DNA from: Nemertoderma westbladi
Lineage: Eukaryota > Xenacoelomorpha > Nemertodermatida > Nemertodermatidae
Length of the DNA stretch: 64,000 nucleotides
Reading direction: 5' to 3'
Assembly (NCBI GenBank): GCA_032718475.1
Contig: JAUCBJ010001948.1
Location: 52,999-116,998 of the forward strand
Part shown: positions 10,539 through 23,010 of the stretch, one piece after another
Layout: each line of letters starts with the position of its first letter
Numbering within the stretch: position 1 is the stretch's first letter
Translations under genes and position numbers: made by a program
Notes under the pieces: generated by a model
The model's database searches: none
What the model saw: only the letters and a program-made list of their open reading frames with translations
Told to the model about the DNA's origin: nothing

Positions 10539-11702
10539 TGTAAAAGCTTTTGCGGATATACTCAGTCCCCGTCGCCCGCAAAGTACCGTTATAGGTGTTT
10601 TAACGGACATAAAAGTCATTCTTCTGTATGTGTGCTTTGGCGGACATGGTAAGGCAAAAAACCCGCAAATGCGTCAAATACCCTGGCACAGCTTAGCCTT
10701 GATGATTCAGATTACGACATATAACAGCTGGTTGCTGACATGGAAACGGCCATTGGACACATGGTTCTTTGTTTAGCTTAACAGCCAATCAGAGCGATTT
10801 TTTCTGTCGATGTGGAGATATTTGGCCGATCGTGCTAGGAGTGTTCAGTCTTACTGTTTTTTCTTGATACTGTTGTGTTGTTTCTATCTAGGCCAGGAAC
10901 ACCGGCTCTAGAGTCAATTCGTTTCAGACTTTAGAAGAAACATTAGTAGGCTTAAGATTATAGAGCGTATAACTGTTATCAGTTCATATCATAACTTAAC
11001 ATACCGTCTTAATGCTTTTTACTGTTGTCATATTTTGTATCAGTTGGTTGAATATTATTTGGAGAACATCTATAAAGAACCCAAATTTCCCAATTTTCTT
11101 GATACACTACAGGTTAGAGAGACAGGTTACATATAGCGATTGCGACTTATATTATTGTGGTTTGTAGTGAATTCAATGCTATTTGATAAGCACTACATGA
11201 GTCAGTTGCTGTTCTCTTTATATATGATAAAATTCATTGACGGTCGGCAAATTAGTGAGCAGTATTGTGTGTTACCGGTAGTGTGCATGATTGTGACTGA
11301 TAACTAAGCATTTCCTAAAGAATGCGCCTCATACGTGAATCATAAGCCTTACCGACTTACCGTTGTGATTAGTATAAGTCATATCTCTGTTTACCTAGAT
11401 AGAGCGCCACGTCCTAAAGGAACTGTTAATATTTCCCGAAAGTGAATAATATTGGTCAGAAATTATTTATTAACGATCAATCGAATAATACAGTAAGCTT
11501 ACACTGCAATAATAATCTAAGCCCTCAGAATCCAGTCTCCCGGGTATATCCAGCGGGTGAATGGACGCGCACTAGGCTGGCTTCTGCTAATGTTGTGTTT
11601 ATTGGTATTAAATATTTGTCAACTTCTAAAGTCTATTTATAAACCAAAAGACATATAAATTTTGGCAGGTTAAACTGCTAAAGGTCTTCAAAAGCGCGTA
11701 CA
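10539..11702 (+). repeat. 3' LTR of family A copy 1
   Basis: It starts TGTAAAAGCTTTTGCGG after the purine tract and matches 1-1097 until GTACA at 11702, where LINE sequence begins abruptly. It is either complete (TG...CA, 1164 bp) with the element inserted into the LINE, or truncated there. The window cannot decide, because the left flank of the element lies outside it. Confidence 0.8.
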
Positions 11703-13845
11703 CCCCTGTAGAGGAGGTGGAAAATGTATACCACAATCTACAAGCAGCTACTGATGGAGTGGATCACCATGCATTCTTAACATTCCTGGGAAAATTAATG
11801 CAAGTCTACATCAATCACCAGCATCGTACTGGGTCTATAGCAATAGTGCTAACCGAAATTCCGTCCATCTTCAGGATTTTATCTCTGGAAATGTATTGTT
11901 GTCGTCTGGAACCCAGTTCAAGAAGCGAACTGGAAAGCTATGGACTCATGGTGGACCCAGTGGTCACATGTCCCAGATAGACCATATTCTGTTTCGAAGG
12001 AAATACAGGAGAGCTATACAAGACTGTAATGCATTTACACTTCGACCCTTCTCAAGTGATCACCGCCTTATTGTGGCCAAGGTAAGACTTAGTCTGCGTG
12101 CTAGCAGAACAACGAAATCTGCCTTGCCGCGGCATGACTGGTCCTCTCTGTTGCAACAGCCAAGTGTGAGATCCAGCTTCACACTACAGCTGAGCAACAG
12201 GTATGAGGCTCTTGCCTCTGAGGCGGCAGATCACTGTGAGGGCTATACTGCCTCTACAGAAGCAGTTAAGTTAGCAGCTGCAGAGGCAGTTCCTGTATAC
12301 CCTCGAAACAGGAAAAGGGCCCCCTGGACTGACACCAAAATTCAGAAGTGCCGAAATGACCTCTATAAGGCGCAGAAAGAGTCCCGACTCAAACAGACTA
12401 CAGCGGCCAAGAATGCAGTTAAGGCTGCATCTAGGTCCCTGAACAGGCAGTACTCTGTCAATCTACAGGAGCTAAGAAACCAACAGGTTCATGCCATCAA
12501 TGATGCTGACGACAGCAGGCAATCATTGCGGCAAAGCTATACAATAGAATTCTATTAAATCGTATCAGGGATCCCATTAAGAGACTGCTCCATGGAAATC
12601 AGAATGGGTTCCGTAAAGATCCATGGTTCCATGGAGCCCATTTTGGCACTTAGAAGGATAATTGAAGAGTTCTCAAAAAAGAAAGACAGGCATCTGGCTG
12701 TTATCTTTGTTGACTTCTTCAAGGCCTTTGATTCAGTCTCTCGCTCACGTATGTTCAGCATACTTTCATTATATGGGATTCCTGATGAAATTATTGCAGC
12801 AATCAGATCAGTATATGATGGTTCGACAACATTTGTGTCTACTGTTGACGATTACACAGAACCATTTGAAGTGTTTATGGGGCGTCCTCCAGGGAGACAC
12901 ACTTGCACCATTCTTGTTCATAATTGTGGTTGACTATGTTCTACGCATGTCCTTAGATCATCATAATGATGATGGGGTCATGATAACTCCACCTACTGGC
13001 TCCAGAAGTCGAGGAAATCCTGCCAAGTACCTAACTGATCTAGATTTTGCTGATGACTTAGGAGTACTCTCAGAATCACTAGAGGGAGCCCAACGGTTGC
13101 TCAGCTCATTAGAACATGCTGCTTCTAGTGTTGGTCTTTTTATTAACTCCAGAAAGACCAACATTTTGACAGTTAACTTTGAAAGTCCTCAGCAAGTCTC
13201 TGATCGGATGAGCATAAGCTCAAAGGATGGTATGCTTGAGCATGTGGACGACTTCTGTTACCTGGGATCATGGATCCGGAAGACAGGTGAGGACCTTCGA
13301 ATACGTAAGGGAAAAGCATGGGCAGCCTTGAATAGGCTCTCCAGGATTTGGAAGTCACCGAGAATTAATCGGAAACTTAAGGTCCGATTATTTAGAGCAG
13401 CAGTAGTTCCAGTACTCCTCTATGGGAGTCCATGCTGGGCTCTACCTGCTGAGGACACCAAATCTCTGTATGGCACATTCACAAGAATGCTACGCCGGGT
13501 TCATTGTGTCAAGTACAATGCACACATCTCCAACCAGACACTATATAACATTGGAGGTGTCTCATTGGTTCCCCCAAGCTTGACACTAGTACAAAATCGC
13601 CTCCGCTTTGCAGGACATTGCCAGTGCATAATCTTGTACTTTGGCAGCCTCATGGAGTGAATAAGCATGGTGGACAGCCCATGACTTTCTTGAGACGCAT
13701 CTTAAAGGACACTGGCCTTAAAGATGCGGATGATCTAGCAAATGTCATGGGTGATAGGAAGTTGTGGCGGCGCAATTTTGTCGACAAGCCGGCACAGCAT
13801 TCTTAAAAATGCAGCTGCAATGCAGCAGGCCGATCCTAGTAGTAG
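11703..13845 (+). mobile_element. LINE (APE-endonuclease non-LTR retrotransposon), copy 1, 5'-incomplete and decayed
   Basis: The sequence reads through the C-terminal part of an AP-type endonuclease (about 11705-12090: SQIDHILFRR and SSDHRLIVAKVRL-like motifs), a linker, then reverse transcriptase (about 12590-13660) with motif A VIFVDFFKAFDS, GVLQGDTLAPFLF and the catalytic LDFADD. The C-terminal YLGSWI...KAWAAL region follows. The reading frame breaks several times: between 11980 and 11900 frames, around 12550, around 12890 and around 13620. The element ends in TAGTAGTAG (13837-13845). The N-terminal endonuclease is missing at the LTR boundary (11702/11703). Related copies lie at 37195-38406 and 57650-58530. 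Clade not assigned. Confidence 0.85.
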
Positions 13846-13850
13846 TTGAG

Positions 13851-14307
13851 TGTCAGTGATTTATCACGCGGTGCTCAAATTAAAATTATCTGCCCCACTA
13901 TTCTAGAACGTTTGGACTGAACACCAGTTTTTTTTGTGAAAAACTATTTTGGCCGACCTGTAAGTCGGTAAGTTGGGAGTTGCTCAGGATTTAATCCTCA
14001 TCACATAGCCTGCCTGGACCAGGGCCTTGGTATAACTTGGCGGACAAACCTTGGCCGATTATATTCCTCCACCGGGAGGTAGTTGTAGGGCTCACACCCA
14101 AAGACATGCTGGGGGTATATTAGTCTTACCCAACTTCATAATATTTTACGACAAAAGGAAAAATTACATTAATATTTTCTTTGAAAATTTCCTAGCTCTG
14201 GAGATATTCCAGTGCCGGCTATTTCAGACCAACCTCTCGACCTCAGTTGAGACCAGTAAGTTCCTAGTAGCGTGGGAACCGAAGAGGAACGTGGGTAACA
14301 AGCCACA
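13851..14307 (+). repeat. Possible LTR of a third LTR element (457 bp)
   Basis: It begins TGTCAGTGATT just after the LINE tail and ends AGCCACA. A TGG-starting stretch TGGTGCCACCAACGAAC follows at 14310, with the position and look of a tRNA primer-binding site. A gag-like ORF begins 190 bases later. No matching second LTR was found downstream, so the left boundary rests only on the TG start and the LINE end. Confidence 0.4.
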
Positions 14308-14309
14308 CT

Positions 14310-14326
14310 TGGTGCCACCAACGAAC
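14310..14326 (+). promoter_or_regulatory. Candidate tRNA primer-binding site
   Basis: TGGTGCCACCAACGAAC lies two bases after a CA dinucleotide and ahead of a gag-like ORF. Its start would pair with the CCA end of a tRNA. The isoacceptor is not assigned. Confidence 0.4.
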
Positions 14327-14498
14327 TTTTTTCAAAGGTAAATTTTCAGAAAGTGTTAATTCCTACCTATAGAACAGTTGATCCTAAGTACAAAGTACTA
14401 CCCTAATTAAGAGCAAAATTCAATATTCGGTTGGGCCCCTGTAATTAAGCCAGCCCGATAAAATTAATAAAGAGTTGATCCTCCGGATAGGGTCGAAT

Positions 14499-17400
14499 AT
14501 GTCCGACGTGACGCACTCGTTGACGGACCCTGACCTGAGACCTATCAACCAATCGCGGACCATGCGGAACACAATGACAACTACAGCGCATCCCGTGGAG
14601 GAACCACCCACTTCAACCCGGGTTGATGGAACCCCAATAGCGTCTTCCCGACACTCTGGATTACGATCCATGAGGGCGAGGCACCCGCTTGCCCCCTCCT
14701 ACAAACCCAAACGCGACGACTCCCATCCACAGGGGGTTACGGTATCCCCCAGCGTGAGTCGATCCTCCAGACACACCGACAACATTCCCGGTGACGACAA
14801 TCCGATTCATCCAAACCAACAAATCGCAGTGATGAGAAGAGCTTCAGAGATAGCTCGCTCTCCAATTGTTACACGACGCCATTCAGAACAACCCTCAAAT
14901 GTAGAACGGACAGGGATCACCATGGCAACATGAAACTGGGCAATTGGACAGTATAAAGCCCTTTTAACACGCGCGGGTAAAGAGGTAAATTATAGGATCC
15001 AACAAGAGACTCGGGATGGACCTCGAGCCGAAGAAATACAGTGAAGGATGAATCGACAAAGAAATGAATGTATGAATCAACAATCGATGAGATTTGTTGA
15101 TAAGAGACGGAGGTCGGTCAGAAGATTTCTGAGAGAATGATTATATATCTCCCCAATACATGGAAAAATTCACAAAGACACAGGAGAAAATTACCTTTCA
15201 CCTTCTATTCATGTCGGGAAATGAAGACCAACTAATGAGAGGAACTTCCCCATTAACTGAAATTCCTGCCACGACCCGACATTCCGCTCCCCGTAAGGTC
15301 CTAATATTTGAGACGGATGTTGTTCAATCAAGTCATGATGTACAACAAATGACGGCCCCTGTTAATCCCAATCATCAGTGGCTCAGGAACTCGACAACTC
15401 ATGAAGATTCCCCACAAATGAGTTGGGATTACCTAGACCCCTCCAATAAGAGTGTTCCAATGCAGAGACGTACTCCAGCACGAGCAACACTGACGGCGAG
15501 TGTGCTACAAAGACTTCCCCGGGAAAGTCCCAACCTCCGCACAAGTAATTATTGTCAAACTGTAATTTCATCAATTGGACAAGAATTTACCACCGGCCTT
15601 ACGAATTATACTCAACATGTTCCCTTGTTCCATCTATGATGTCCACTGGGTCACCCAGGTTGGACCATTCCCGGACCTTAAGAGTTTCTTCAAGATCGAG
15701 AATGTCGGAATCCAATCGCACTCTGAGTCAGAAAATGAGAATCCTACAATGTACTCAGGAACAAGAACAAACCAGAAAACTCAGAGAATAAGAGGCCCGA
15801 AGGTACGCTGAAATATTGGACAGCCAAAACAAAAAATTAAAACTACAAGCTGAACAACAAAAATCTGAAACTAGACGTAAAACAAAAGATCAGAGGCTAG
15901 AAATAAATAAACATAAGCTGGAGATGGAACATCAAGCTGAACGGAAAATATTGGAAATGGAATGCCAAGCGAAACAAAAAAGATTGGAAATGGAACGCCA
16001 AGTGGAACAAGATATTCTGGAAATAAAGCGTAAGGAAAAACAACTGCGCTTGGAGGAAGAATATCAGAAAGAACAGGATGATTTCCAACTGGAAGAACAA
16101 CTAAGAACAGCGGAACAACAAAGAATAGACTGGGCGCTTCAATTGCGTCACAAGGAAAGGGAACTTGTCTATAACGCTCAACCCTTACGTGATACACAAG
16201 TTGCTACATAGTATAGAGTTTGTATGGAGGAAGCCGAGGTTAAAAGAAGTGAAGGAGAAGATGTTACAGAACCTACTACTGTATACCGAACATACCTCTA
16301 ATAGACACTAGCAGCTTTCTAGATCGACCTGAACACAAACCTATTAAAGTTGAGTCACCACACGTCTCAAAAACACAACAAAGAAAACCCTTGCAGATGA
16401 ATGTGTAGAACCGATATCTAAATCTCTTATTAATGAATCGACGAGTAATGATAATGATAATTAACAGGCGGGACAGGTTTCTGAAGGTGCAGGACCTACC
16501 TTCCCTCCCTCACAGGAGGGGCTGGAAGGTTTACTGCTCAGTTTCTGTCAACAAAGAACCACCAAAGATAACAAATGAACAGTTAGTGTAGGCTCTACGT
16601 ATAATCAACAACGCAAGTAAAGAGGCGATCAACAAGGAGAAGACACCAGCTCGACATGTAACACCCAAACCACGTCGATCCACACGCCGGTATCTCAGTA
16701 TGAGAACGGATTCTGAAGACTCCAGAGGCGAGCAGCGGAAACTCCTCCTCCTCAAAAAGTTGACCCAGAATTAGAAAACTTGAAAACTAACTTCAAAGAG
16801 TTATCTGAAACAGTTCAAAATTTAACACAAACCCTAAAGACTCCGCGCCAAGAAACAAAGGCGAAACGATCAGAGCACTCAGTCAACATCAGACCTCCTA
16901 GCGCGACTCCATCAGACGAATTGCCGTGTGTCTCGTCAATATATAAAGTCAAAGACAATTCACATTACAAAGCGTACTACAATGGTGGAAGCAAGTCGCC
17001 AATGAACCGTCCTCACACAAGAGTCCCATTGTCATCTCATCCTCAAGACGTCTGATTCTACCTCGGACACCCATTACCGGACCGGACCACTATATCAACG
17101 GACCGCTATATACTAGGGTGTTTCAAAAAAACTTTTTTGTGACGATTGATCGCAAAATCTGCGATGCTGTGAAAATCTGTAGACAGTTTGGATCCTGAAA
17201 ATCTTGAAATAATTTTTGCGAAATATTTTAGGATTAGTTTTTGTTTTTATTATAACATTTTATTTTCACTAACACAATTTAATTTGAACCAAAAAATGTG
17301 TTTGTCCCTTCACCTTAGGAATTAACATAAAGTTACATTATTACACTTGCGATTCCATTCGCCAATCCCAATTATATCCATATTGGGCCTACTGAACTGT

Positions 17401-18060
17401 GACTGTACCACCCTTATATTTCAACTCATATAATTAATTTTTGTGTAAATAACTTCACATTAACAAGATTAACTAGATAAACTACTTGATGGCTGGATAT
17501 AATAGATCTAAAATAACACCTAAAATATGACAACTGAAAAGTTAATATGTGACAATTTTTCAGAATTTTCCAGTTTTTGAAAAAAAAGTGAGTGTATCTG
17601 TACCACCCATATTCATCAACTCAATCAAAAGATTTTCCTAAGTAAATCTTCACAACCACCATATGATTAACTTAAACTACTTGAGGACTGAAATTTTCAC
17701 ATATGAAAATTTCAGGTAGAAGTGCAAAAAAAGTAGGTGCGGTGCCAATCTTTAATATTTTGGGTCTGATGTACCACCCCTTAGGTATAATATTTTTTGA
17801 AAAAAATTTGTATATAATGTTTTGAGGTGAAATGCAATGGGAAAATTCACTTGAGCAATGAAAATAAGAAAAAAGTGTTTTTTTGAAACACCCTACTATA
17901 CACCCGGTAGAGCGTGTCCTGAGGGGCCACCGAACAAACCAGACGACCCGTTCAATGGTGATGACAATGATAAACCCCCGAGGAAACGGGGTTAGAAAAA
18001 GCACTCCCCCTGTAAGCTGATCCTATATTGTTAACGATAATGACGGGTAAATTTAGAGTG
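14499..18060 (+). pseudogene. Decayed gag region of an LTR retrotransposon, split by a MITE
   Basis: Open stretches in changing frames run from an ATG at 14499 (MSDVTHSLTDPDL). They include a low-complexity N-terminus (to 14933), a segment at 15160-15639, a highly charged coiled coil at 15816-16211 (repeated LEMERQ/EQ-type heptads) and a segment at 16780-17055. The protein-like sequence resumes after the MITE at about 17896 with a PPNKPDDPFNGDDN-type acidic stretch, then stops. Composition and coiled coil resemble Gag proteins, but I see no zinc knuckle, protease or RT, so the superfamily stays open. Many stops and shifts show it is dead. Confidence 0.5.
17116..17893. mobile_element. Non-autonomous DNA transposon (MITE), 778 bp, TA target site
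   Basis: The ends are inverted: GGGTGTTTCAAAAAAACTTT at the left and its near complement ending GAAACACCC at the right. TA flanks both ends (17114-17115 and 17894-17895). It sits inside the decayed gag-like region, whose sequence continues on either side. TA duplication suggests a Tc1/mariner-type source. No transposase is encoded. Confidence 0.8.
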
Positions 18061-18160
18061 TTTTACCACATGCATAGGGAAATCAACTATCTGACAGTCA
18101 AGAAATCGCCAAATTTGGAATGTGAACATAAAAAGGACATAAAAAGTCATTACAACTAGA

Positions 18161-18890
18161 CAGTGGCGGATCTAAGGGGGGGGCTAAGGGGCTTTAGCCC
18201 CCCCCTTTTAAAAAAATACATAAGTAATGATAAAGAAAATTTTTACTGATTTATACAGTAGCACAGTTCCAATAAGCTGCCCTTTGAGAAAAGGGTCATT
18301 TTTATATTCTCTTTTTTGAAAAAGTACTCTCAGGCAAGGTAAAATTTGTCAAAGTTACATTAGCAGCCCGACCAGATTGGATTCACATAATCCCATGCCT
18401 CCTGTGGTCTAAGAAAAAGTAATAAACCTTCTCCACCTTCTGATCTCTACTGTAGTTAGCCCCAGCCTCTTTACAAATAAATCCCCCCAGTCTTCCATCC
18501 CATGATACTTGATTTTTTACTAGCTAGTAATTTTTGGAAATTATTTTGGTCATTAATATATTCTTCAATGAAATGAATAATTTCTAAAAATACTAGCTAG
18601 CAAAAAGATTATTAATTTAGAAATTTTCACTATGCCTAGCTAGCGTATTCAGATAGTGGTCCAATAATTATCCGCAAGTGAAAAAGTGATCTCCTGCACA
18701 AATTGACCGCAGGTGAAATAAAGTGTCATTTTGCGCCCATTAATTTACTCATTGTATCATATCATCTATTACAATAAATGTCTGATTTTGTTTGTTTTGG
18801 TTATATTTTAATATTTATAATTAAATACATTTGATTGTTACTATGAAAAATTTTAAGCCCCCCCTTAAGAAATTCCTGGATCCGCCCCTG
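18161..18890. mobile_element. hAT-type MITE, 730 bp, with 8-bp target duplication
   Basis: The inverted ends are CAGTGGCGGATC and GATCCGCCCCTG, followed inward by G/C tracts around AAGGGGGGGCT. The 8-bp direct repeat CAACTAGA is perfect on both sides (18153-18160 and 18891-18898), the duplication length typical of hAT elements. The interior is non-coding and AT-rich and contains CTAGCTAG palindromes. It was inserted after the surrounding sequence had already formed. Confidence 0.88.
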
Positions 18891-18898
18891 CAACTAGA

Positions 18899-19435
18899 AA
18901 GCCAGCAAGACCTTCCATAGATAAACGTTGTGTAGTTGGGTCCCGCCCCAAGTTTGAGAGAAAGTATTACAGTACCAGCCCCTACATGTCATTATTATTA
19001 ACCTATAAAACATTTGAACAACCCAGTGCTTAAAATTCAAGCAGCGGGCCTCTCACCTAACATAGCATTGAATAATCATATAGCATTCACTTGGAAGAGA
19101 TATTCAGCTGGCGGGGTAATACAGTACAGTAGTACAGCGGGGTAGTACATTTGACTAACAGTTGATGTTTGCTTACTGTCTGGAATAGAATGAGATAGTA
19201 AAAACTTGGCAAGTAATATACTTTTCTGCAGTTTGTGCGTTTTGAGTTCCCATGAGTACCAGCAGCTGGTATTTCTATCATTCAGTCTATGGCAACTAAA
19301 TCAGTCATTGAGGGCTATAGCGCCTAGGGCACCATTGAAGGCAAAGGCTTGATACGCATCTACATTAGAGATGATACAAGCCCCGCCCTGTCTATACTGG
19401 ATGCTCCTCTACCAGTGTTAGGTAACCTATATCCT
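18899..19435. other. Unassigned sequence between the hAT MITE and family A copy 2
   Basis: No convincing ORF, repeat or RNA gene was seen. Just left of the MITE (18134-18150) are two GGACATAAAAA-like words that resemble the family A LTR, but no longer match extends from them. The right end abuts the truncated LTR at 19436. Confidence 0.5.
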
Positions 19436-19665
19436 ATATCAGCTGATAGATGTCGTCATCTGAACTACACTGTATCAAGAGTATTTTGGCGTATTGTGAC
19501 ATAAAATCGCTAGTTATGTCCGCTAAAGTACACATACAGAAGAAATGGCTTTTTATGTCCACTAAAACACCTGTACAGTAAGGAAACGGCTTTTTATGTC
19601 CGCTAAAACACCTACAGAGTACTTTGCGGGGAAAATAACTAGCTAGATCCGCAAAAGCTTTTACA
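19436..19665 (-). repeat. Truncated 3' LTR of family A copy 2
   Basis: It starts on the - strand with TGTAAAAGC at 19665, next to the purine tract (19666-19675). It matches the first 230 bases of the 5' LTR at 36965-37194 and then diverges. The remaining roughly 950 bp of LTR is missing. Confidence 0.8.
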
Positions 19666-19742
19666 CCGCTCCCAGAAAATGGGATTTAATTCTATAAAAT
19701 ATAAAAATCACAGTTTCTAAAATATAAAAATACTCTAAACAG

Positions 19743-21289
19743 TTAGTCTTTCTTGCGCGGACGGCGTTTACGCAGTTTTTTGAGGCTAGCAAGAGTCCTT
19801 TTCTCTTTGGGGCGAGCCACTTTACTAGGAGGGCTATAACTCCTGGGTGAAGGGTGCAATACAATTGCATCGCAAGGTTTAGAATTACGGTCGATGTATC
19901 CGCCGGTCGAGGTACCTGGTTGATCTATATCAACCTCAGTGGAACGAGGTCGAACAACCTTGAGAGCGCATTTTAAGACAGCAGCCCTTATTGGTCCCTG
20001 ACGATTCGTCTGCACAAGAGCGGTAGGTGGACCATGTGTAGTGAGAAATTTCCTCGGTTTGATGATTCTTTTCAACTCGCGTTCTCGGGCTCTATGTGAA
20101 TCGATATGCTTCTCCTCGAGCTGATTTTCCTCCGCTTGTTGTTGGAAGCATTCGTCTAAAACTCTTTTAGAGTAGAGTCGTCCAAGTTCGATATCTTCTT
20201 GGAGATTCTGGATTTCCTGATCGAACTGAGATAAAGCTAATTCGTTTACCGCTTGGACTTGCTGCTGCAATTTACGTTTCTCTAAACAATTGTAGGTTCC
20301 TTTTCCGATCTTTTGACGAATAGTGTCCAACGCGTTTCGTACATCTCTCTCCTCCGCCTCGGTGACAGGTTGTATCGGGTTAAACAGGGACGATGATACG
20401 GTTGAATGGCGATATTAGATGTCCGCGTCCCAATCCGGCTAGGTAAGATGGGCGAATATCTAGGGAGCCCACAACCGGAGTGCTACCGACTAACTGTTCG
20501 GGTAACACTAGATCTTTGAACAGTGAGTACAATTCGGGAGGATCCGTGATACTATTAGAATCAAGAGTCTGAGGTCTAACTAGGGAATGAGGAGGTCTGA
20601 CCGAGTATTCCGGAACTCTGATCATATGTTTATTTAAGGATCATTTGAATCGAGCGCGCGTAGGTGATACATCGAACAAGTTTCGCTCGAAACTCCCGTA
20701 AATATAGCGAGTAAAACTGTGTTTAGAACAACGTCTCCGCGGATGTTTATGTCTTTCCGTGTGTTGGTTGGGTCTAGGGCATTCATCGTAATGATACCAA
20801 AGATGCACGTCTTGTAGGGGAAACGCGGGTGATATTTATTCGGTTTTACAATGTTTCTCTCAAGAATTAATATACGTTGGAGTTACCGCGTTTATCCGGT
20901 TCTTTAACGTCTTCTCTTTCGAGTCGATTTCGAATAGAATTTTCGCATTCGATTTTCAGTTTATCGTTCCGACTCCGCTGGGTAGGATATTTAAATAGTA
21001 CCATTTCCCTTTCGGTGTCGACATAGTCCGTATCGTGTAAATCGATAGGATGGCCAGTAGTTAAGAAGTCCATATACGTACCATTACGATGCGTATAGCG
21101 AGCGGTGAATTTTCTATAGTCCAATTCACGCGTAAGTTGCTCCTGGGACATCGGCGGTTCGATATAACGACCATCGTCCTCCGTAGTAGTTGGACTAACG
21201 TCGCCGCGTATCAAGCTATCAACCTACGCTGGTAAAGGTAGAGTATATCGCTCCCTGATACCAAGATCATCTTCTATCAACTCAGTCAT
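19743..21289 (-). pseudogene. Family A 3' accessory ORF, copy 2 version (broken)
   Basis: The start at 21289 gives the same first residues as copy 1 (MTELIEDDLG) but meets a TAG within 30 codons. Open pieces follow in three frames: 21214-20867, 20625-20380 and 20330-19743. The N-terminal part (EDDGRYIEPPMSQEQLTREL) and the C-terminal part (RERELKRIIKPRK to the basic KKLRKRRPRKKD tail) closely match copy 1. The middle does not: here it has a proline-rich section (20625-20380) and a glutamine/glutamate-rich coiled coil (about 20320-20110) in place of the copy 1 Cys/His array. Function unknown. The basic tail suggests nucleic-acid binding or nuclear entry. Confidence 0.6.
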
Positions 21290-23010
21290 AGCTGCTATAT
21301 GAGTTTATCAATATCATAATGAGTTTATAATAGTTTATAATTAGGCTAGCGGGCGTCGCTGCCTACCCCTCAAGGCCCCCGGACAGCGCAAGATCCTCAG
21401 CGCCGATGTACTTTCGCCGATGTGCCTATCGCCAACATAGTAGCTGCACAACGACCACAACAACCAGCGCAAGTCACTCCACTGTCCGTCCCAAGGGCTA
21501 AGATTTACTTCAGGTTATTACTGCAGAGTTAGGGCTACTTTCACAATTGCGACTCTCTACTGTAAACACACTTTAGTAGTAACATTCACCTATAAACGCA
21601 CAAATTCCACACAACTGTCACAAACCACACACATTCGGGCCATTTGTCCGTTAGTCAAGTGCCTTCCAGAATGCCACGTTATTATTAGGTATCCTTGGAC
21701 ACTAGCAGTGTGCTATTTATTCCTTATGCTATTCAATGGGGCAAGCCTTTATTGTTCTTTTAACTCACTTCTAATTCTAGCGTGGTTGTTGCCATGGTGA
21801 CATTATGGAAAGCTAGCAGTAGAATTGGGGTAATTCTCATGCATACAGATCTGGGATGCTATTTAATAGTAATTCTTTAATTGTCAATATTCCTCTTTAT
21901 ACATGATTTTATGAATTTTTTATCCGCTATTGACTATATATTGGAGATTCTCGCACACTAATATACTTAATAGGGTGAATCTCCGCTCCCATGATCTATT
22001 AATTAATGGAATTTTGGGAATGTTATAAATTGCATAAAAATGACAATTTATCAAATTCATTAAAAGATATGAATTTAAATTTATTCCCGTAAATTTTATT
22101 ATTTAATATTAAAATAGACACAATTTTATTCCAGAACATATCTGGGGACTGGGATCCTTGATTCTAGGAAATTTGTCCTTTTAAGAGTATCGGTAAGTGC
22201 TACGATATCTTAATTGACTAGAATTTTAAAGGATCTAAATTTTGACAGATTTTAATTTATAGATTCTCTAGAGTTAACTTGTAAGTAGTTACTCTATTGT
22301 ATTTGTTTGACAGATTTTATAAATATTAATAGTTAATATTTAAGATGGGCACCGGTTTATTCCAGAACATGTCTGGGGACGTTAACCATTGATTCTAGAA
22401 TTTTGTCTTTTAAGTATATCGGTGGGTGCCGCGATATCTTAATCGACTAGAATTACAGATGGTCAAAGGGTTTAACAGATTTATTTTGCGTTTTACGCTA
22501 CTGTTTAAGGGACATCACGCTACTATATGTATTATTTAATATATGGTATGAGAGCAATATCGCAAGAAGCAATGTCAGTGAGAAGAGGCAAGTCGTTTCC
22601 AAGGTCTACCCAGAGCTTGGTTTAGCCGAGACACGAGGATCTGAACTTTGCATTCCTAATACTCTACTTACCAATAATACTTGAATATAGTAGGAACTTT
22701 ATTGTACTTTAATAAGTACTGCTATTTCATCTTACTGTAGTCACGTATTTATAATGTAATATGGACAGTAAGGAAAGAGAAAAAGAATTATTTCTCTCCG
22801 TCGCACTAAATATATAATATATAAGTAATTAAGTAATAAACGCGAATATATATATGGCACTAATCTACTAAATAATCGCTAAAATAACATTCTACTAAAT
22901 AAAATTAAAGAAAACGATTATAATAAAATTACATAATAATACATACCTAAATATAAAATAATAAAGACAGATATAAAATAATATAGTCACACACCCACTC
23001 CAGACGCTGT
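21290..23010 (-). other. Conserved spacer upstream of the accessory ORF (copy 2)
   Basis: This is the inverted counterpart of 7382-9011 in copy 1, including the paired dyads CCAGAACATATCTGG (22131-22145) and CCAGAACATGTCTGG (22362-22376). No convincing ORF. Its conservation marks it as an integral part of the element. Confidence 0.65.

Larger units (their letters stand above)
1..11702 (+). mobile_element. BEL/Pao LTR retrotransposon, family A copy 1 (internally deleted)
   Basis: The element is defined by a direct repeat: bases 1-1097 match 10606-11702 at a constant offset of 10605. The right copy starts 67 bases further upstream (10539, TGTAAAAGC), so the left LTR begins just outside the window. 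Between the LTRs lie a 2.3-kb leader, a Gag-protease ORF, a 1.6-kb spacer and a broken accessory ORF. Gag zinc knuckles and the conserved SRGATPQEL segment place it in BEL/Pao. I count about six differences between the LTRs over 1.1 kb, so the insertion is fairly recent. Compared with copy 2 (19436-37194, - strand) it lacks RT, most of RNase H, integrase and about 2.8 kb of the 3' region. Confidence 0.88.
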
